Program-made: the position numbers and the translations under genes
Shown: piece by piece, positions 1 through 10,565 of the stretch
Position numbering within the stretch: the first letter of the stretch is position 1
Layout of the letters: each line of letters begins with the position of its first letter
The notes under the pieces: generated by a model
What the model was told of the DNA's origin: nothing
The model's database searches: none
The model's input: the letters and a program-made list of their open reading frames with translations, nothing else
DNA from: Klebsormidium nitens
Lineage: Eukaryota > Streptophyta > Klebsormidiophyceae > Klebsormidiales > Klebsormidiaceae
DNA: 21,912 bases
Reading direction: 5' to 3'
Assembly (NCBI GenBank): GCA_000708835.1
Contig: DF237801.1
Location: 7,663-29,574 of the forward strand

Positions 1-872
1 CAACGGATCTCACGTGCATATACGGCGTCACATATGCTTTCAGCCTTGCTTGCTCACAAGTATATGCGTGGGCAAAGCTCAAGCGAGATCTTGCAGAATT
101 AACCAACCCTCGAGTAATTTGAGAGCCGCGATCTGATAGCAAGCCTGCAATTGCAGATCTTAGGGTGTTATGAAAGTCTGGGCCAGTTTTACAATTATAG
201 CCTTTGTAGCCCTAAGCGTTCGGTGCCCATACAATGCAAAAGAAGAACAACTTTCGATCTCAGGTACGACACGAGTCGATCAGGCCATGCAGACCATTGT
301 TGTGCACTCGGGATGCGTCATGCCATCATGTATTCTTCAATGGAGTTATTTAGGTAGTTGGACATAAGATGATGGCCCCCCAGACTGCCCGGGTCAGACC
401 CGTCGATTACACTTGGGTCCGTACCGGCTCCAAGTGGGCTTTCGACCCTGGTTCGAGCCATTGTGGACATACCCACCACTTTGCGTCCCGGGGGGTCTAA
501 CATGGCAGGCTGTGAGTGGCTCATTTTTTCATCCGAACTTCATTTGCCTTCCTGAAGGTAGCATTGAATTTAATTTTGAGCACGAACGAGACCGGGAGAC
601 GTATGTAGACTCTAGAGCGTAGCTGTGAGGCGCGGCGTCAATGATCAACAGACCTGTACAGTAGCCAGCTAAAACTTAAAAGATCAGGCGCCATTGCAGT
701 TGTCCCTCCGGCCCAACCCCTCCTATCCCACACACGGTTGATGCTCGTCTTGAAGGACAGCCACATTGAGTGATTTTTTGCTGCATAATCTCGACAGAAA
801 AGGGTTGCCCGGCTGCTTCTGGCGGGCTTCTTGTATTCTGACACGCAGCCGCCTATGCTGGTTGCTTGTGGT
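1..872. other. Upstream region without recognised gene
   Basis: No open frame here resembles a protein I recognise. The short frames seen on both strands lack family motifs and plausible splice partners. No tRNA or rRNA signature was found; the sequence GGTTCGAGCC near 447 looks like a tRNA B box but has no foldable tRNA around it. The stretch is best read as intergenic DNA and the probable promoter side of the mitochondrial L4 gene downstream. Confidence 0.5.
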
Positions 873-883
873 TGATGCGCAGC

Positions 884-944
884 CATGCTGCTCGCTCGGG
901 GGTTGTGCAAGGCGGTTGGAGGGAAGTGTTGTGCACCGCTAAGG
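884..944 (+). CDS. Possible alternative first exon of mitochondrial L4 (targeting peptide)
   Basis: An ATG at 884 opens a 20-codon frame reading MLLARGLCKAVGGKCCAPLR and ending at a good donor, gtaaga at 945, in phase 1. The peptide is basic, has no acidic residue and alternates hydrophobic and arginine/lysine residues, as mitochondrial presequences do. It would join in frame to an acceptor ending at 1357 (acgacag), giving an exon 1358-1537 and replacing the ATG at 1273. A second ATG at 875 shares the same donor in another frame. The acceptor has only a modest pyrimidine tract. This is an inference from phase and composition; transcripts would settle it. Confidence 0.35.
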
Positions 945-1272
945 GTAAGAACGTCATGAGAGCATCAGGAGGTCGCACTAAACTTGTTTGCAACGCTGAC
1001 TACGAGATTGCTCTGGGGGCTCCAGCAGATTTTTACATTGAATGGGATATCTTGCAAACGATCTTTGTAATCTCCGGGGCGTTTGAAGATCAGCTGTTCT
1101 GTGAGAATGAGTTGTTGTTCTACTCCGACTTTCTTTTCAGCAGAACATTGGCTGACCTCCCTTTTAAGCGGTATGTGGGGCACCCTTTTCTTCATGTCTT
1201 TGAAGATCCTCGAAGCGCTGGTCTATTGCAGCACACTTCTGCTGTAGATTGCATTCAAGCAGATAGAAATTG

Positions 1273-4200
1273 ATGCAGGTGGTTGAGGCCCTTGGACTGC
1301 TCAGCTCCGCTTCTTCGTCCACGGCCCCACATCAGTTGGTGGCACACGTGACGACAGAGGCCACCGCAACTGCTGCCGAAATTAGACCAAGTAGCGGGGT
1401 CCTGGTTGAGAGGCTGCAGAGGAGCTTAGCGAGCCTTGAGGAGGCAAAGCAGGCGATATCGCACAGGACTGCGTCATTTGGCCCATTTGGCACCAGCGTT
1501 TTGGATCCACTGGAGAAAGTGGAGACAAAGGTTCGAGGTGAGGAGTGTGCGGCGTGAAAACAGACAGCATATGCAAGTTTTTGGATTCGGCCGGAGCTTA
1601 TCCGGTGGGAGAATTTTGAGTTGCGAGTGTCACTCTTGCATTGACGATGTATCAAGCGTTCGTTCGGACCCGATATAGGACCTGCCTCCAAGCTGTGGAC
1701 CTTTTGTCAAGGTTCACATTGGTCACTGAGGAGCAGCACACGGCTTTCACAGTGCGGTCTTCGTCAAAGCCGGCAACTTTTCTTCACTCAATGGTGTTTA
1801 GTCGGAACTTTCTATCTGTTTCGGAGCCTCAACCATAGGAACCCGCTTTAATTGTTGAGAGTGCTTTCCTTTCTATATGATGGACCCCCAATTGGAGAAT
1901 GGGATACAGAAAAACCCCGGTTCCAGTGCCACTGACATGAGCAAAGGCCCTCTAGTCAGCCTCCAGTTTAACAATGAACGGTAGCCATCCTCCCCTGTGG
2001 TACAAGCAACTGTAATATTTTGTATCTTCTCCTCTGGTTGCGTGTCAAGAATTTCTGACGAGGTGCTCATTGTGTTGACCAGCACGTTCACTCAGGTGCT
2101 GCTGCGATGGTCCGATTGCACAGCACAGGTTTTTAAATGGGTCTTACACCTGTTTGTGCCAAGGCGCAGTTCAAGCATTCTCGTATTATGTGGCTCGCAG
2201 AGGTGTACAGAGATGTGGAGGTCCCAGTCACCAACTTCCAGGGGGAGGACAGGGGCACGGCAGTCCTGGGCGGTGACGTCTTCAACATACCCATCCGGGC
2301 GGACATAGTGCACAGAGTGGTGGTGTGGCAGCTGGCCAAGCGAAGACAGGTTGGTTCTAAATGATTGAAGAGTCATGCTCGATCCGAGTAGATCCAAGGA
2401 ACATGCAGACAGTTTTCCCTTGCACAAGTACTTTCCGCATCAGTCTGCATCAAAGTTTTTGGGCATCGCTAACAGATTCAGAAAGGTCCATCAAGTATCG
2501 GCGAACTTTGTTTGCATTGAAACTCTTGTTAGAGCCGGTTTCTGCTTCCAAACCCTGTGATGTCTAGTAAAGGATTACCAGCTCCCGTGGTAGGGCGCTT
2601 GGTGGGGAACCTGATTGCTTGGGCATACCGCCACGTATGAGACTAAACGTGTCGGTACTTCTCCACCAGGGCACATCCTCCACGAAAACCAGGTCGACTA
2701 TAAGCGGGACAGGCAAAAAACCGTACAAGCAAAAGGGTCTCGGAAGGGCACGGCATGGAGATCTGAGGGGCCCGCAGGTGAGCCGTTATTACCAGCATGC
2801 TGTCTCCTTTTGCGCCGGGATACTTGACTGGGATTGATTTTTATCTTCCTGGTCTTACGAAGCAGAATGTTTATGGTCTCAAAGCCCTCATGTGATCGAG
2901 AAAAGGTTTTGTTGTCCTCACGTGCGTTGCAGTCTACTTTTTATGAGAACACAAGCGCTGCAACCATGCTTCGAGCACACTTCTGAACGGTCTGTTTTTG
3001 ATGGCAGTTTCGAGGGGGAGCGATTGCGCATGGCCCACAGCCTCGTGACTGGGAGCACAAGCTGAACAAAAAGGTCCGCCGATTGGGGCTCAAGGCTGCA
3101 CTCTCCGCTCGATTGGCAGAGGGCCGGGTAAGAACACCCAGCGGGCCGTTAGCGTCCACAATCTGCTCCTTCCTGGCTGCTGGCACCTGCTGTTGTTAGC
3201 TGCCTGAATCGAGGCAGCCGCTTGAGTTATGACGGAGCCGGGAACGCTTGTTCGTTGCTTTTCTGGGCTTGACTTTCAATGCCCAACTAAATTCGAAGGA
3301 GACGGCTTCTACGACCGTCAACTGTGACACGGACTGCGCCAGCCAGCTTCACAAAGTCGAGGCCGGAACGACGACACAATTCTGTCAGGAGACGCAGATG
3401 GCTTTCATCTTGCAAGCTTTGAGCAGATAGCTCGCATTTGCTCATCGGTCCCTGTGACGTCGCTCCCTCATCAATTCCCGTGACGGTCGCTGACACACCA
3501 GAGTCTCGGTCCTGCCTGCAGTTGCTGGTGTTCGACAGCGTGACCCCCGCCTCGCACAAGACCAAGGACTTTGTGCAGTCGGTGGAGTCGCTGGACGGCT
3601 CCAAGAAGGTGCTCGTTGTGGACGGGCGGACCGTGGTCAACCCCGTGCTGCAGCTCGCGAGCGGGAACCTGCCCAACGTGCACCTGCTGCCCTGGCAGGT
3701 AAGACCGCGCCTGCTGTCTTTGCCCCACGTTGCCTACGTACAGACTGGACACAATGAGTCAGGATATGTGTGACTTGTGTCACATCGAGTACCGGCTCAC
3801 CTTGACTGCGTAGCGCTGCCCTTATGCTCAATAACCTCTTGTTGTCAGACCGTTGCATGATTCAATTTATATGCTTCTGTCTTACCTCAGCAAATAATAC
3901 TTCGAGAGTCGGAAATTGACCAGATCTGCATACGAGGCACGTTGCTATGGGAAAGCTGGTTGACAAGATCTGGACTGTGGTCAATCAGAGCTGCGCTCGG
4001 GAGAGCTTTGCATGCTTGAGGTCATAACGACTTGGGTGCGTCGGTGACCCAACCTGGCAGTTCTCAGGGAGTTGCTCCATGAGTAGCCTCCGCATACGTC
4101 CGGCTGATATTCCAGAAGAGGAACTCAGAATTCTTTTCAGTTACCCTACTATACAAGGTGCGTAATTACATTCCCTGCTGCAGGGTTGAATTTATCTCTT

Positions 4201-4352
4201 CTTTGTCGGCAGCTTAGAAATCAACCTCATGAATCTTGCGTATTCTGCAGGGTCTCAATGTATATAGCATCCTCCAGCACGACCTCCTGATTCTGCATAT
4301 TGACGCAGTCCGAAGACTAGAAGCTCGCCTTCGTACACCTATTAATAGGTAG
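1273..4352 (+). CDS. RPL4: Mitochondrial large-subunit ribosomal protein L4 (uL4m), six exons
   Basis: Exons: 1273-1537, 2201-2349, 2670-2777, 3008-3127, 3522-3698, 4251-4352; 306 aa, close to the roughly 300 aa of plant mitochondrial L4. All introns are GT-AG and every junction keeps phase. The uL4 core begins about residue 90 ([12 protein letters not shown]), followed by [23 protein letters not shown], then the rRNA-binding loop [20 protein letters not shown] (about 150-169), [39 protein letters not shown], and the plant-type C-end GLNVYSIL...RTPINR. The protein binds 23S-type rRNA and lines the peptide exit tunnel of the mitoribosome. The first exon (about 88 aa) is poorly conserved; its ATG is the first after an in-frame TAG at 1264 but gives a weak targeting peptide, so an upstream leader exon (884-944) is possible. 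Introns of 663, 394 and 552 bases contain nothing else I recognise. Confidence 0.93.
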
Positions 4353-5824
4353 CTAGAGGCACTGGAAGCGTTTGCTCGACGGAGGTGGGTGACCCCTGCG
4401 ACGAGGTTGAGGATTGTGGGCTGCAACGGAATGTTCAACATCAAGCCATAAAGAGACTCTGAGAGTCGAACGCGTCCTACAAAGTCTTAACGAGTTTATG
4501 CGCACTCAAGATGGTATTTCTGGGCTTCTTTAAGCTTAGAAGTGGGCACATATGTTTGCATGCTGACAATAAGAGACATGACATGGTGTTGTCTGATAGT
4601 CCATACTAGAAATGTAGCAGATCATGATGCTTGCAGATTCAAGAAAGTTGCGAACGTCACGAACTCTGTATGGCTATAATTCTTGCCCAACCGTGCTCAA
4701 ACGTGCATGTGCATATATTGCCATATGCTTGATAGCTTTTGCATGAACTTTGTTGGTCCGTTGATATGCGCATAGCAGTTGCAGATTGGAGTTGTCTTTA
4801 CGCCATGCAGGGTCACCCTTTCCACAGCACCGTCGATCCCAACGTACAGTCAGCCTTCTCGCGGAATCTGCTGTATCATGCATCACGTGGAGCAACGTAC
4901 GTGGCAGAGCCTGAGCATGATGCCAGGCGGCACGAGCTGGATCAGATTCATCAATGATCATTGCGCATTAGTGGGCGCGCATGCACGTATAATGACATTT
5001 CAGCATGCAGGCGCCGGACGTCACCGTCACATCTACACGATCGGATCCAGCTGGTATGTTTGTAGTCTGTCGCTAAGTATCATGCAAATGCTAGAGCTAG
5101 AATGCTGAGCGTCGGATCCGGCGCGGCGATCTTATGCTAGGCACATTCAATCCGTAACTTGCTATCCCATCGATCATGCGACTGGCTCATGCAGCAAACC
5201 AAGCGTTTCATGACAGAAAAACTCAGTGATCGCGTGGGCACCCACTGGCTTTCTTACATTAAGCGGCAAAGAGTACGCGGATCAGAATGGGTACGCGTAC
5301 TGAGAAGTTTTGAGCATTCAATCTCAAAATCAATGAATCCTACTGCTATGCTACAGCTCAATACATGCTCAGGCAACCGTTGTTATATCTCGCTAGCTAA
5401 AAAGAATATGCGTCCTGAACTAGACGGTGTGTATTAACGGATAGCTAATGTGACGGACTTACGTAAACGGCTAGTGTTTAGAAGCTGTACTGACAGTTTT
5501 GCGGTCCTAATGTACGTGCGTGCGCATGTCGCTGGAATTGATCTTGCTTGTGCCCTGGTCGCGTGCACGAGTGACAGTCCTCGATAGCAAACCCCAACCA
5601 GCCAATTTGGCTGCATCCACTCACTGATCTCTCCCCCATCGCAGTGCTCTACTTAAGGCTCTCAGAAACACAGGAAACTGGGTTCCATCTCCAGACAATT
5701 CTAACAAAACTGGATCCACCATTCTTTACAGCTTTTACACACATCGTTAAGCTCAGAAGCTCGCGCTGTGTCCTATTGATCTCTCGGTACGAAGCAGCCA
5801 CTTTCGGCCGCCTTCTCCCAACCC
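4353..5824. other. Spacer between convergent genes, no gene recognised
   Basis: This is the shared 3' side of the L4 gene (plus) and the MFS gene (minus). It is more AT-rich than the exons and holds the untranslated ends of both transcripts. The longest plus frame, 5159-5437 (92 codons), shows no family motif, no membrane segment and no splice partner, so it is not called. No repeat of note was seen. Confidence 0.5.
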
Positions 5825-8610
5825 TCACGCCAGCAACTCGGGCTCCCGTACGACGACCACCCCCCGCGCCTTCAACGCGCGCTCCCGGTCCCGCGGGTAC
5901 GTCCAGTAGAGCCACGTGTAGCACAGCGCGCAAAGCGCGGCGGGCAAGTTGATGTTCCACGCGAGCGCCATGCCGAGCGAGTCGGCGTCCTTGGGGTTGC
6001 GGTGGTCGCCCATGTCGTGCAGGTCGAAGCCGAAGATGTGCTCCGCCACGTAGCCCACGCCGAAGGGGCCGAACGACGCGAGCAGCAGCTCCAGCAGGCG
6101 GTCCACCGCGTACACCGTCGTGCGCAGCTGCGGCGGGACCACCTCGCTGAAGATCGGGTTGTTGGTGGACGCGCTGCGCAGACAGACAAGAGAGACGTTA
6201 GTCGAGAAAAGTTACCTTTGTCAGAGCGAGGGCCGGCTGGGATCGGGCTAAAGACAGGCGTTGGATCAGATAGGTCCTACCGCATCCTGGCCCCTTGTTT
6301 GCCGGTGGGCCTTGAGGCTTCCGTCCGAACCTTAGAAAGGAGTGGAGCCGTGACAAACGAACTTCGACGGCTACTGCGCAGGAGCAGTCGGGTCATGAAA
6401 GAGATTCTCCAGCAGAAAGAAATCGGTGTGCAGCTCTCGCGCTCACCCCGGCCACGAGATGAACAGCCCGCCAACGAAGAGCGTGATTGCGTAGGAGACG
6501 AAGTAGTCGGGGTCGTTGGGCAGGCCCAGCAGGACGGCGGAGAAGACGGGCAGCATCATGGTTGCGCTGAACTGCGCGCACATGACGCGCCCCGTGTTGG
6601 GCAGGCGCGCGGCCGCGAAGTCGCCGATCCAGCCGCCGAAGAAGCCGGAGATGGAGACGCTGACGTTGAAGCAGGCGACCAGGACGGCGGCCTCACTGTG
6701 CGTGAAGCCGATGAGCTCGAGCCACATAGTGAGGAACACGAGGGCGGTCTGCGGAACGGCGGAAAGGGCAGGAGCTCAGCTGGATGAGCCGTTTGTGGGG
6801 GGACGAAAAGCAGCGGCGGAAATCATCGAGACGTTGGAAGGAAAGGCAAATCAAGGGGCTCAATTTTACGCTGAGTGCTTCAGAGTTGATTCAAACGCAC
6901 GAGTCACTGTTAGAAACGGAGCTTTACGGACGCGCTCAGAACATGCTTTTGATAATCAGCACAGGAGAGCTTCTGCTCAGTGGGCTGCAAGCTACCTCCC
7001 TTTGTATGTTAAGTGAGCAATGAGAACGAAAGAGTTTGCAGTGTGCTTACCCAGGGCCAGCAACCCACAACCCCCTGGAGAATGATGGCTTGGAAAGATT
7101 CGATCCTGCGGTGGAAAAGACGGGTATCAATAAAAACGTTCAGGAATGGCACACGTGGTGGGAGCCAGACGGCCTCTGCAGTCGCTTTCCAATCGCGTCA
7201 GCTTGATCTAAGACCGAGGCAGCAATGTACCCTACAATAGTTGCATTGAAGAACTTGCTACATCCGGTTTTACACCCTTGATTCGTTCCCTGAGCTTTCT
7301 CATTGCCAGGCTCACATGTTGCGCCACCTCCATATCTTGGAGGAGACAAGCGGGTACTTTCAACGGGTCCCACGTCGATTGCAAGTCTCCTTCGAATCAT
7401 CTCGAGATTAAAATGAAGGCGGCTTTATCATACTTAAAGCTACTCAGCTGCCAAGCACCCCTCCTGATCTACTGAAGAGACACCTTCATGACTTACTTGA
7501 GAATGGTGGTCACATCGTTCTTCAGTTTCACGAGCTTCGAGACCGGTTCAACTACGGCTGCGTCTACTAGGGGCTCGTACAGACTCTCTTCAGCCCCTTC
7601 GTCGGTTGCATCAACAGCAAAGAGATACACACTGCGAAACAGGGGGATCGTTATGAATAAAAATGTGTGTTCTTAGCAAGCAGGGTTGTTCTGAGCAAGG
7701 TAGTCAACTCCACGATCATAGGAACCAATGGCAGGTCAGTCTAGTAGACGTGGGGGTGCTGTGATCCAAACAGCTGTTGTCTCTCTGTGCTGGGTGTCAG
7801 AGTCAGATCTATCTGCTTGCAAGGGATAAAGGAATCTTCGAGCACGAGATGCCTTTGGGAAAAGAACCCTTTCTGGAGTTGCTCTGCCCTAAAGCCAAAG
7901 ACTTGACGCAACGGTATTTCTGGCTCCTGTTTGCTCTATAGCATACAATGGCGCTCTACTTCTGAGCTTGGCACCGCAGGGGAAAAGTTGCAGATATCAG
8001 CTGGCTGGGATGCTGTGGGTAAACTTTCTCACCAGAAGCCAATGAGGCATCCCTGCAGAGCAAGTATGCATCCTGCACTGCGCCAGCCGGGGTACCCGTA
8101 AAACGTTCCGCCAGCCATTGTCGTAGCAAAGAAGCTCCCTGCGGACTTCCCTAGACCCCAGCATATAGACAAAACTCCAAATGCCAACCCCCTCTCTTTC
8201 TGCGGTACTGCATCCGCTATGAAGGACGAGATAGCTGGCATGACTAGCGCTAGAGATATTGAGTTGATCACCCAGCACCATACAAGGAGGTCTAGAGAGA
8301 AAGACAAGCCAACGCCCGCCAGAGTGACCGCGCTCAAAACCGTACCCAATGCGATTAAGCGAGGCCTGCTCATATGCATCACCAGGTATGCTGCTAGGAT
8401 CGAAGATAGAGCGCTGACTACATATCTCTTGCCCTGGATCTGTCCCAATCCGGACGGTGTCTGTGCAAAGGTTCTGGCGACCTCTGAGAAAACGGAGGGA
8501 AGCAAATAGTCTGCTGCCGCATGGAATGCTGTACAAAAGTACAGAAGGAGCAGCGTGCCGGCAAGCTTATGCGGCTTCAACAAAGCCTTGGAGAGGGATG
8601 AGAAACCCAT
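5825..8610 (-). CDS. Major facilitator superfamily transporter, UNE2/At1g78130-like, five exons
   Basis: Exons in transcript order: 8610-8033, 7631-7497, 7105-7051, 6748-6447, 6173-5825; 472 aa, near the usual length of the plant family. All introns are GT-AG (302-401 bases, the last 273) and phases agree at every junction. Residues 1-192 hold the first six helices, with LPSVFSEVARTF after helix 1, the helix 2-3 loop, VMPAISSFIADAVPQKERGLAFG and PGWRSA. A cytoplasmic loop rich in acidic residues follows (about 195-238). The second half has SFQAIILQGVVG.WPW, WLELIGFTHSEAA, the motif-A copy GGWIGDFAAARLPNTGR, NNPIFSEVVP and YAVDRLLE. ATG 8610 is the first in-frame Met after a TAG. The substrate is unknown; the Arabidopsis relative UNE2 was named for an embryo-sac fertilisation phenotype. 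The last two exons are much more GC-rich than the first three. Confidence 0.9.
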
Positions 8611-9803
8611 CTTAACCCGTCTGATCCTCCAAGCCGCAGCTTCAACTTTGACCGTTACCTGCTGCTAAGCAGCAAACAAAAACCCTTGGGACGAATAGCA
8701 TTTGCTGCTAATTGAGTCAAATGCTGCCCAACCGGATCAACTGAATGGCAACTCAATTCAGCGGCCTGGGGACTTGCTCAAGAAACCATGTGCTGCAAGC
8801 TCCTGCAAAGTTGCCAAGGACAGAACACCCTCTCGTGGTATAAAGGAAACCTCTTTTGCAAGGTTCTGTGACGAAGCTCGAAACTGCGTTCACCGCTGCA
8901 AGCCAGCAGCAGCCAGGAGGCAGGACGATCTGGCGATCTGTCAGGGTAGCTGGCTTCTGCCTCCACGAAGGATGACTGCCCAAGGTAGCATACTCTGGTG
9001 AGTGAGCATGCTCAGCTCTATTGAATGCTGGATTATTGTCGTCACAAGCGGAGTTCACTGCTACGAGCGGATGCAGATCAAGCGAGTATGCTTGTTCATA
9101 AGGGCCGAAGTGCGCTGCAGGGAATCATTGCGGGCCGCCTATGACGCGGCTTTTGCCAACGCGGGGATATTCACGTGTTTGACCGACCGTTGATCCTTGA
9201 TTGATCCAACATTGGCTCCTGCACCTGCTGATTCCTGTGCAACGTCCGTCCAGATTGCCCATGCAGGCTCGAACTCGTGCATGGCCGGCCCTCCCTAGCC
9301 TACTGTAGCAGCACTGATCTACCTTATACCTAGTAGTGTGATCACCACGCAGTACCGTGGTATCTACGAAGTATCACATACTCAAGATCGCTGCACGAGA
9401 TTGCGTGAGACATATTGAACTTGGAAGGTGTCGATTTTGATTCAACGCAACTACTGTACTAGCTGCATTGATCCGCAGTACCTTGCCGCGCACCTCTCGA
9501 GTGACAGAATTGTAGCTGTGTGACGGGAGCTGTGCTTGACACACTTGATCAAAGTTTTGATCTCATTGGATGGGGTACTCGGCACAGTGCACCGTGTACT
9601 ATCGAGCTGCAGCTCAGCAAGTGCAGGCCAAGTTTCTGGGCCACTAGTGTGGGGCCAGTACACGGTGGGCCAAGATTTATCAAGACCGTTATGCGCGCAC
9701 TCATTTGGAAGGATATCTGGCTTGAAAGTGGTTAGGATCGAACGGTTGCGATTGCGACAATATATATCACAAGTCCCGCAAATGTAAACCCTAGATGGGG
9801 GCT

Positions 9804-9845
9804 GTGCGCGGCCGCGCCGGTTCGAAGTCGCGGCCGGCCGGCCGC
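9804..9845. repeat. GC-rich self-complementary block
   Basis: The stretch contains GCGGCCGC (9808-9815) and GGCCGGCCGGCCGC further right, separated by a short palindrome, TTCGAA at 9821-9826. The two GC-rich arms can pair imperfectly. It stands out in a spacer that is otherwise of mixed composition. Function unknown. Confidence 0.45.
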
Positions 9846-9871
9846 TCTTCCACGGCAGAACGTGACGGTCA

Positions 9872-9905
9872 CTAGCTGAGCTGAGCCGGCCTGGCTAGCT
9901 GAGCT
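9872..9905. repeat. Direct repeat CTAGCTGAGCT, two copies
   Basis: Identical 11-base copies lie at 9872-9882 and 9895-9905, 12 bases apart, with GAGCCGGCCTGG between. They sit just left of the 16-bp repeat triplet. Role unknown; it may be a trace of a local duplication or of paired factor sites. Confidence 0.5.
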
Positions 9906-9942
9906 CTGCATGTGAGACAGTGAGTGTGTCCGTCGCTCGGCC

Positions 9943-9990
9943 AGGAGTCCTAATCTTACTAAGATTAGGACTCCTAAGATTAGGACTCCT
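9943..9990. repeat. 16-bp inverted repeat plus extra direct copy
   Basis: AGGAGTCCTAATCTTA at 9943-9958 is followed, after one base, by its exact reverse complement TAAGATTAGGACTCCT at 9960-9975, and that copy is repeated at 9975-9990 sharing one T. A perfect 16-bp stem with a near-zero loop results, plus a spare arm that could pair instead. It lies 576 bases upstream of the polymerase start codon. It could be a small foldback element, a terminus of a deleted element, or a regulatory site. Confidence 0.8.
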
Positions 9991-10565
9991 TCTTAGATGG
10001 AAGTAGAAAATCAACCATGCGCAGTCCTTAGAAGACATGAAGAATGCTTGATTCCCGCATGATTCTGAATTGAGAGTACTGACACGAGTTTGATAAATAA
10101 TTCTTATATGAGCAATTGTGGGAGAGCTGATCAGTGCAGCATGCTATGGCAGTAGACCAAGCAGTGAGAGCACTCTTGACAAGTGCTTGGAGGCAGGCAG
10201 CTTGCAGAAACGATTGCATCATTATGCAAGGCAGTTCACGGATTGTATAAACGTAAAAACGTACAGTCAGTGCGCAACCATAACATTCGCACCTGAGGCA
10301 AATGCCAAACTCAGATTGGCTGTCTAGGTCCGGTATGCTCCCTGTTCGCCTGACAAAATGGCCGGACTGTTCGCCTGTACGTGACACCCTAATGGACTGG
10401 CTGTCCTGTGACTCGGGGCTTGGAGAAGTTGTAACCGCAGAAGCTGATTAGTTCCACAAGCGTAAGAATACAACCTACCATGACAGAAAAACACATTTGA
10501 AGCTGCATTGAAGCCGCTTGGTTGTGCGGAACGGAGAGAATCAAGCGTGAAGCATCTGCCACACA

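Larger units (their letters stand above)
8611..10565. other. Divergent intergenic region between MFS and DNA polymerase genes
   Basis: About 2 kb with no supported coding exon on either strand; in particular no helicase motif (no GKT or DExH context) was found that could extend the polymerase gene upstream. It should carry the promoters of both flanking genes. From about 9785 to 9990 it contains a compact block of unusual repeats: AAACCCTAG (a telo-box-like element) at 9786-9794, a GC-rich self-complementary stretch around 9804-9845, a repeated CTAGCTGAGCT and a 16-bp inverted/direct repeat triplet. No clear TATA box was identified. Confidence 0.5.

Noticed and set aside
866-1273. 135-codon plus-strand open frame
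   Set aside because: Only its first 70 or so bases have any appeal, as a leader exon ending at donor 945; the rest reads across the presumed intron without recognisable protein features.
5159-5437. 92-codon plus-strand open frame in the L4-MFS spacer
   Set aside because: No motif, no splice partner, no coding bias; length is within chance expectation for this composition.
6002-6787. 261-codon plus-strand open frame
   Set aside because: It lies antisense to GC-rich exons 4-5 of the MFS gene and runs through an intron. Its composition (Arg, Glu, Gly, Ala rich, no motif) is a mirror of GC3-rich codons.
7140-7400. 86-codon minus-strand frame inside an MFS intron
   Set aside because: It falls between two well-supported MFS exons (7105 and 7497) and has no counterpart in the transporter family.
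9817-9830. tRNA B-box-like GGTTCGAAGTC
   Set aside because: Flanks do not fold into a cloverleaf and no A box lies at the right distance; it is part of the GC-rich palindromic block.
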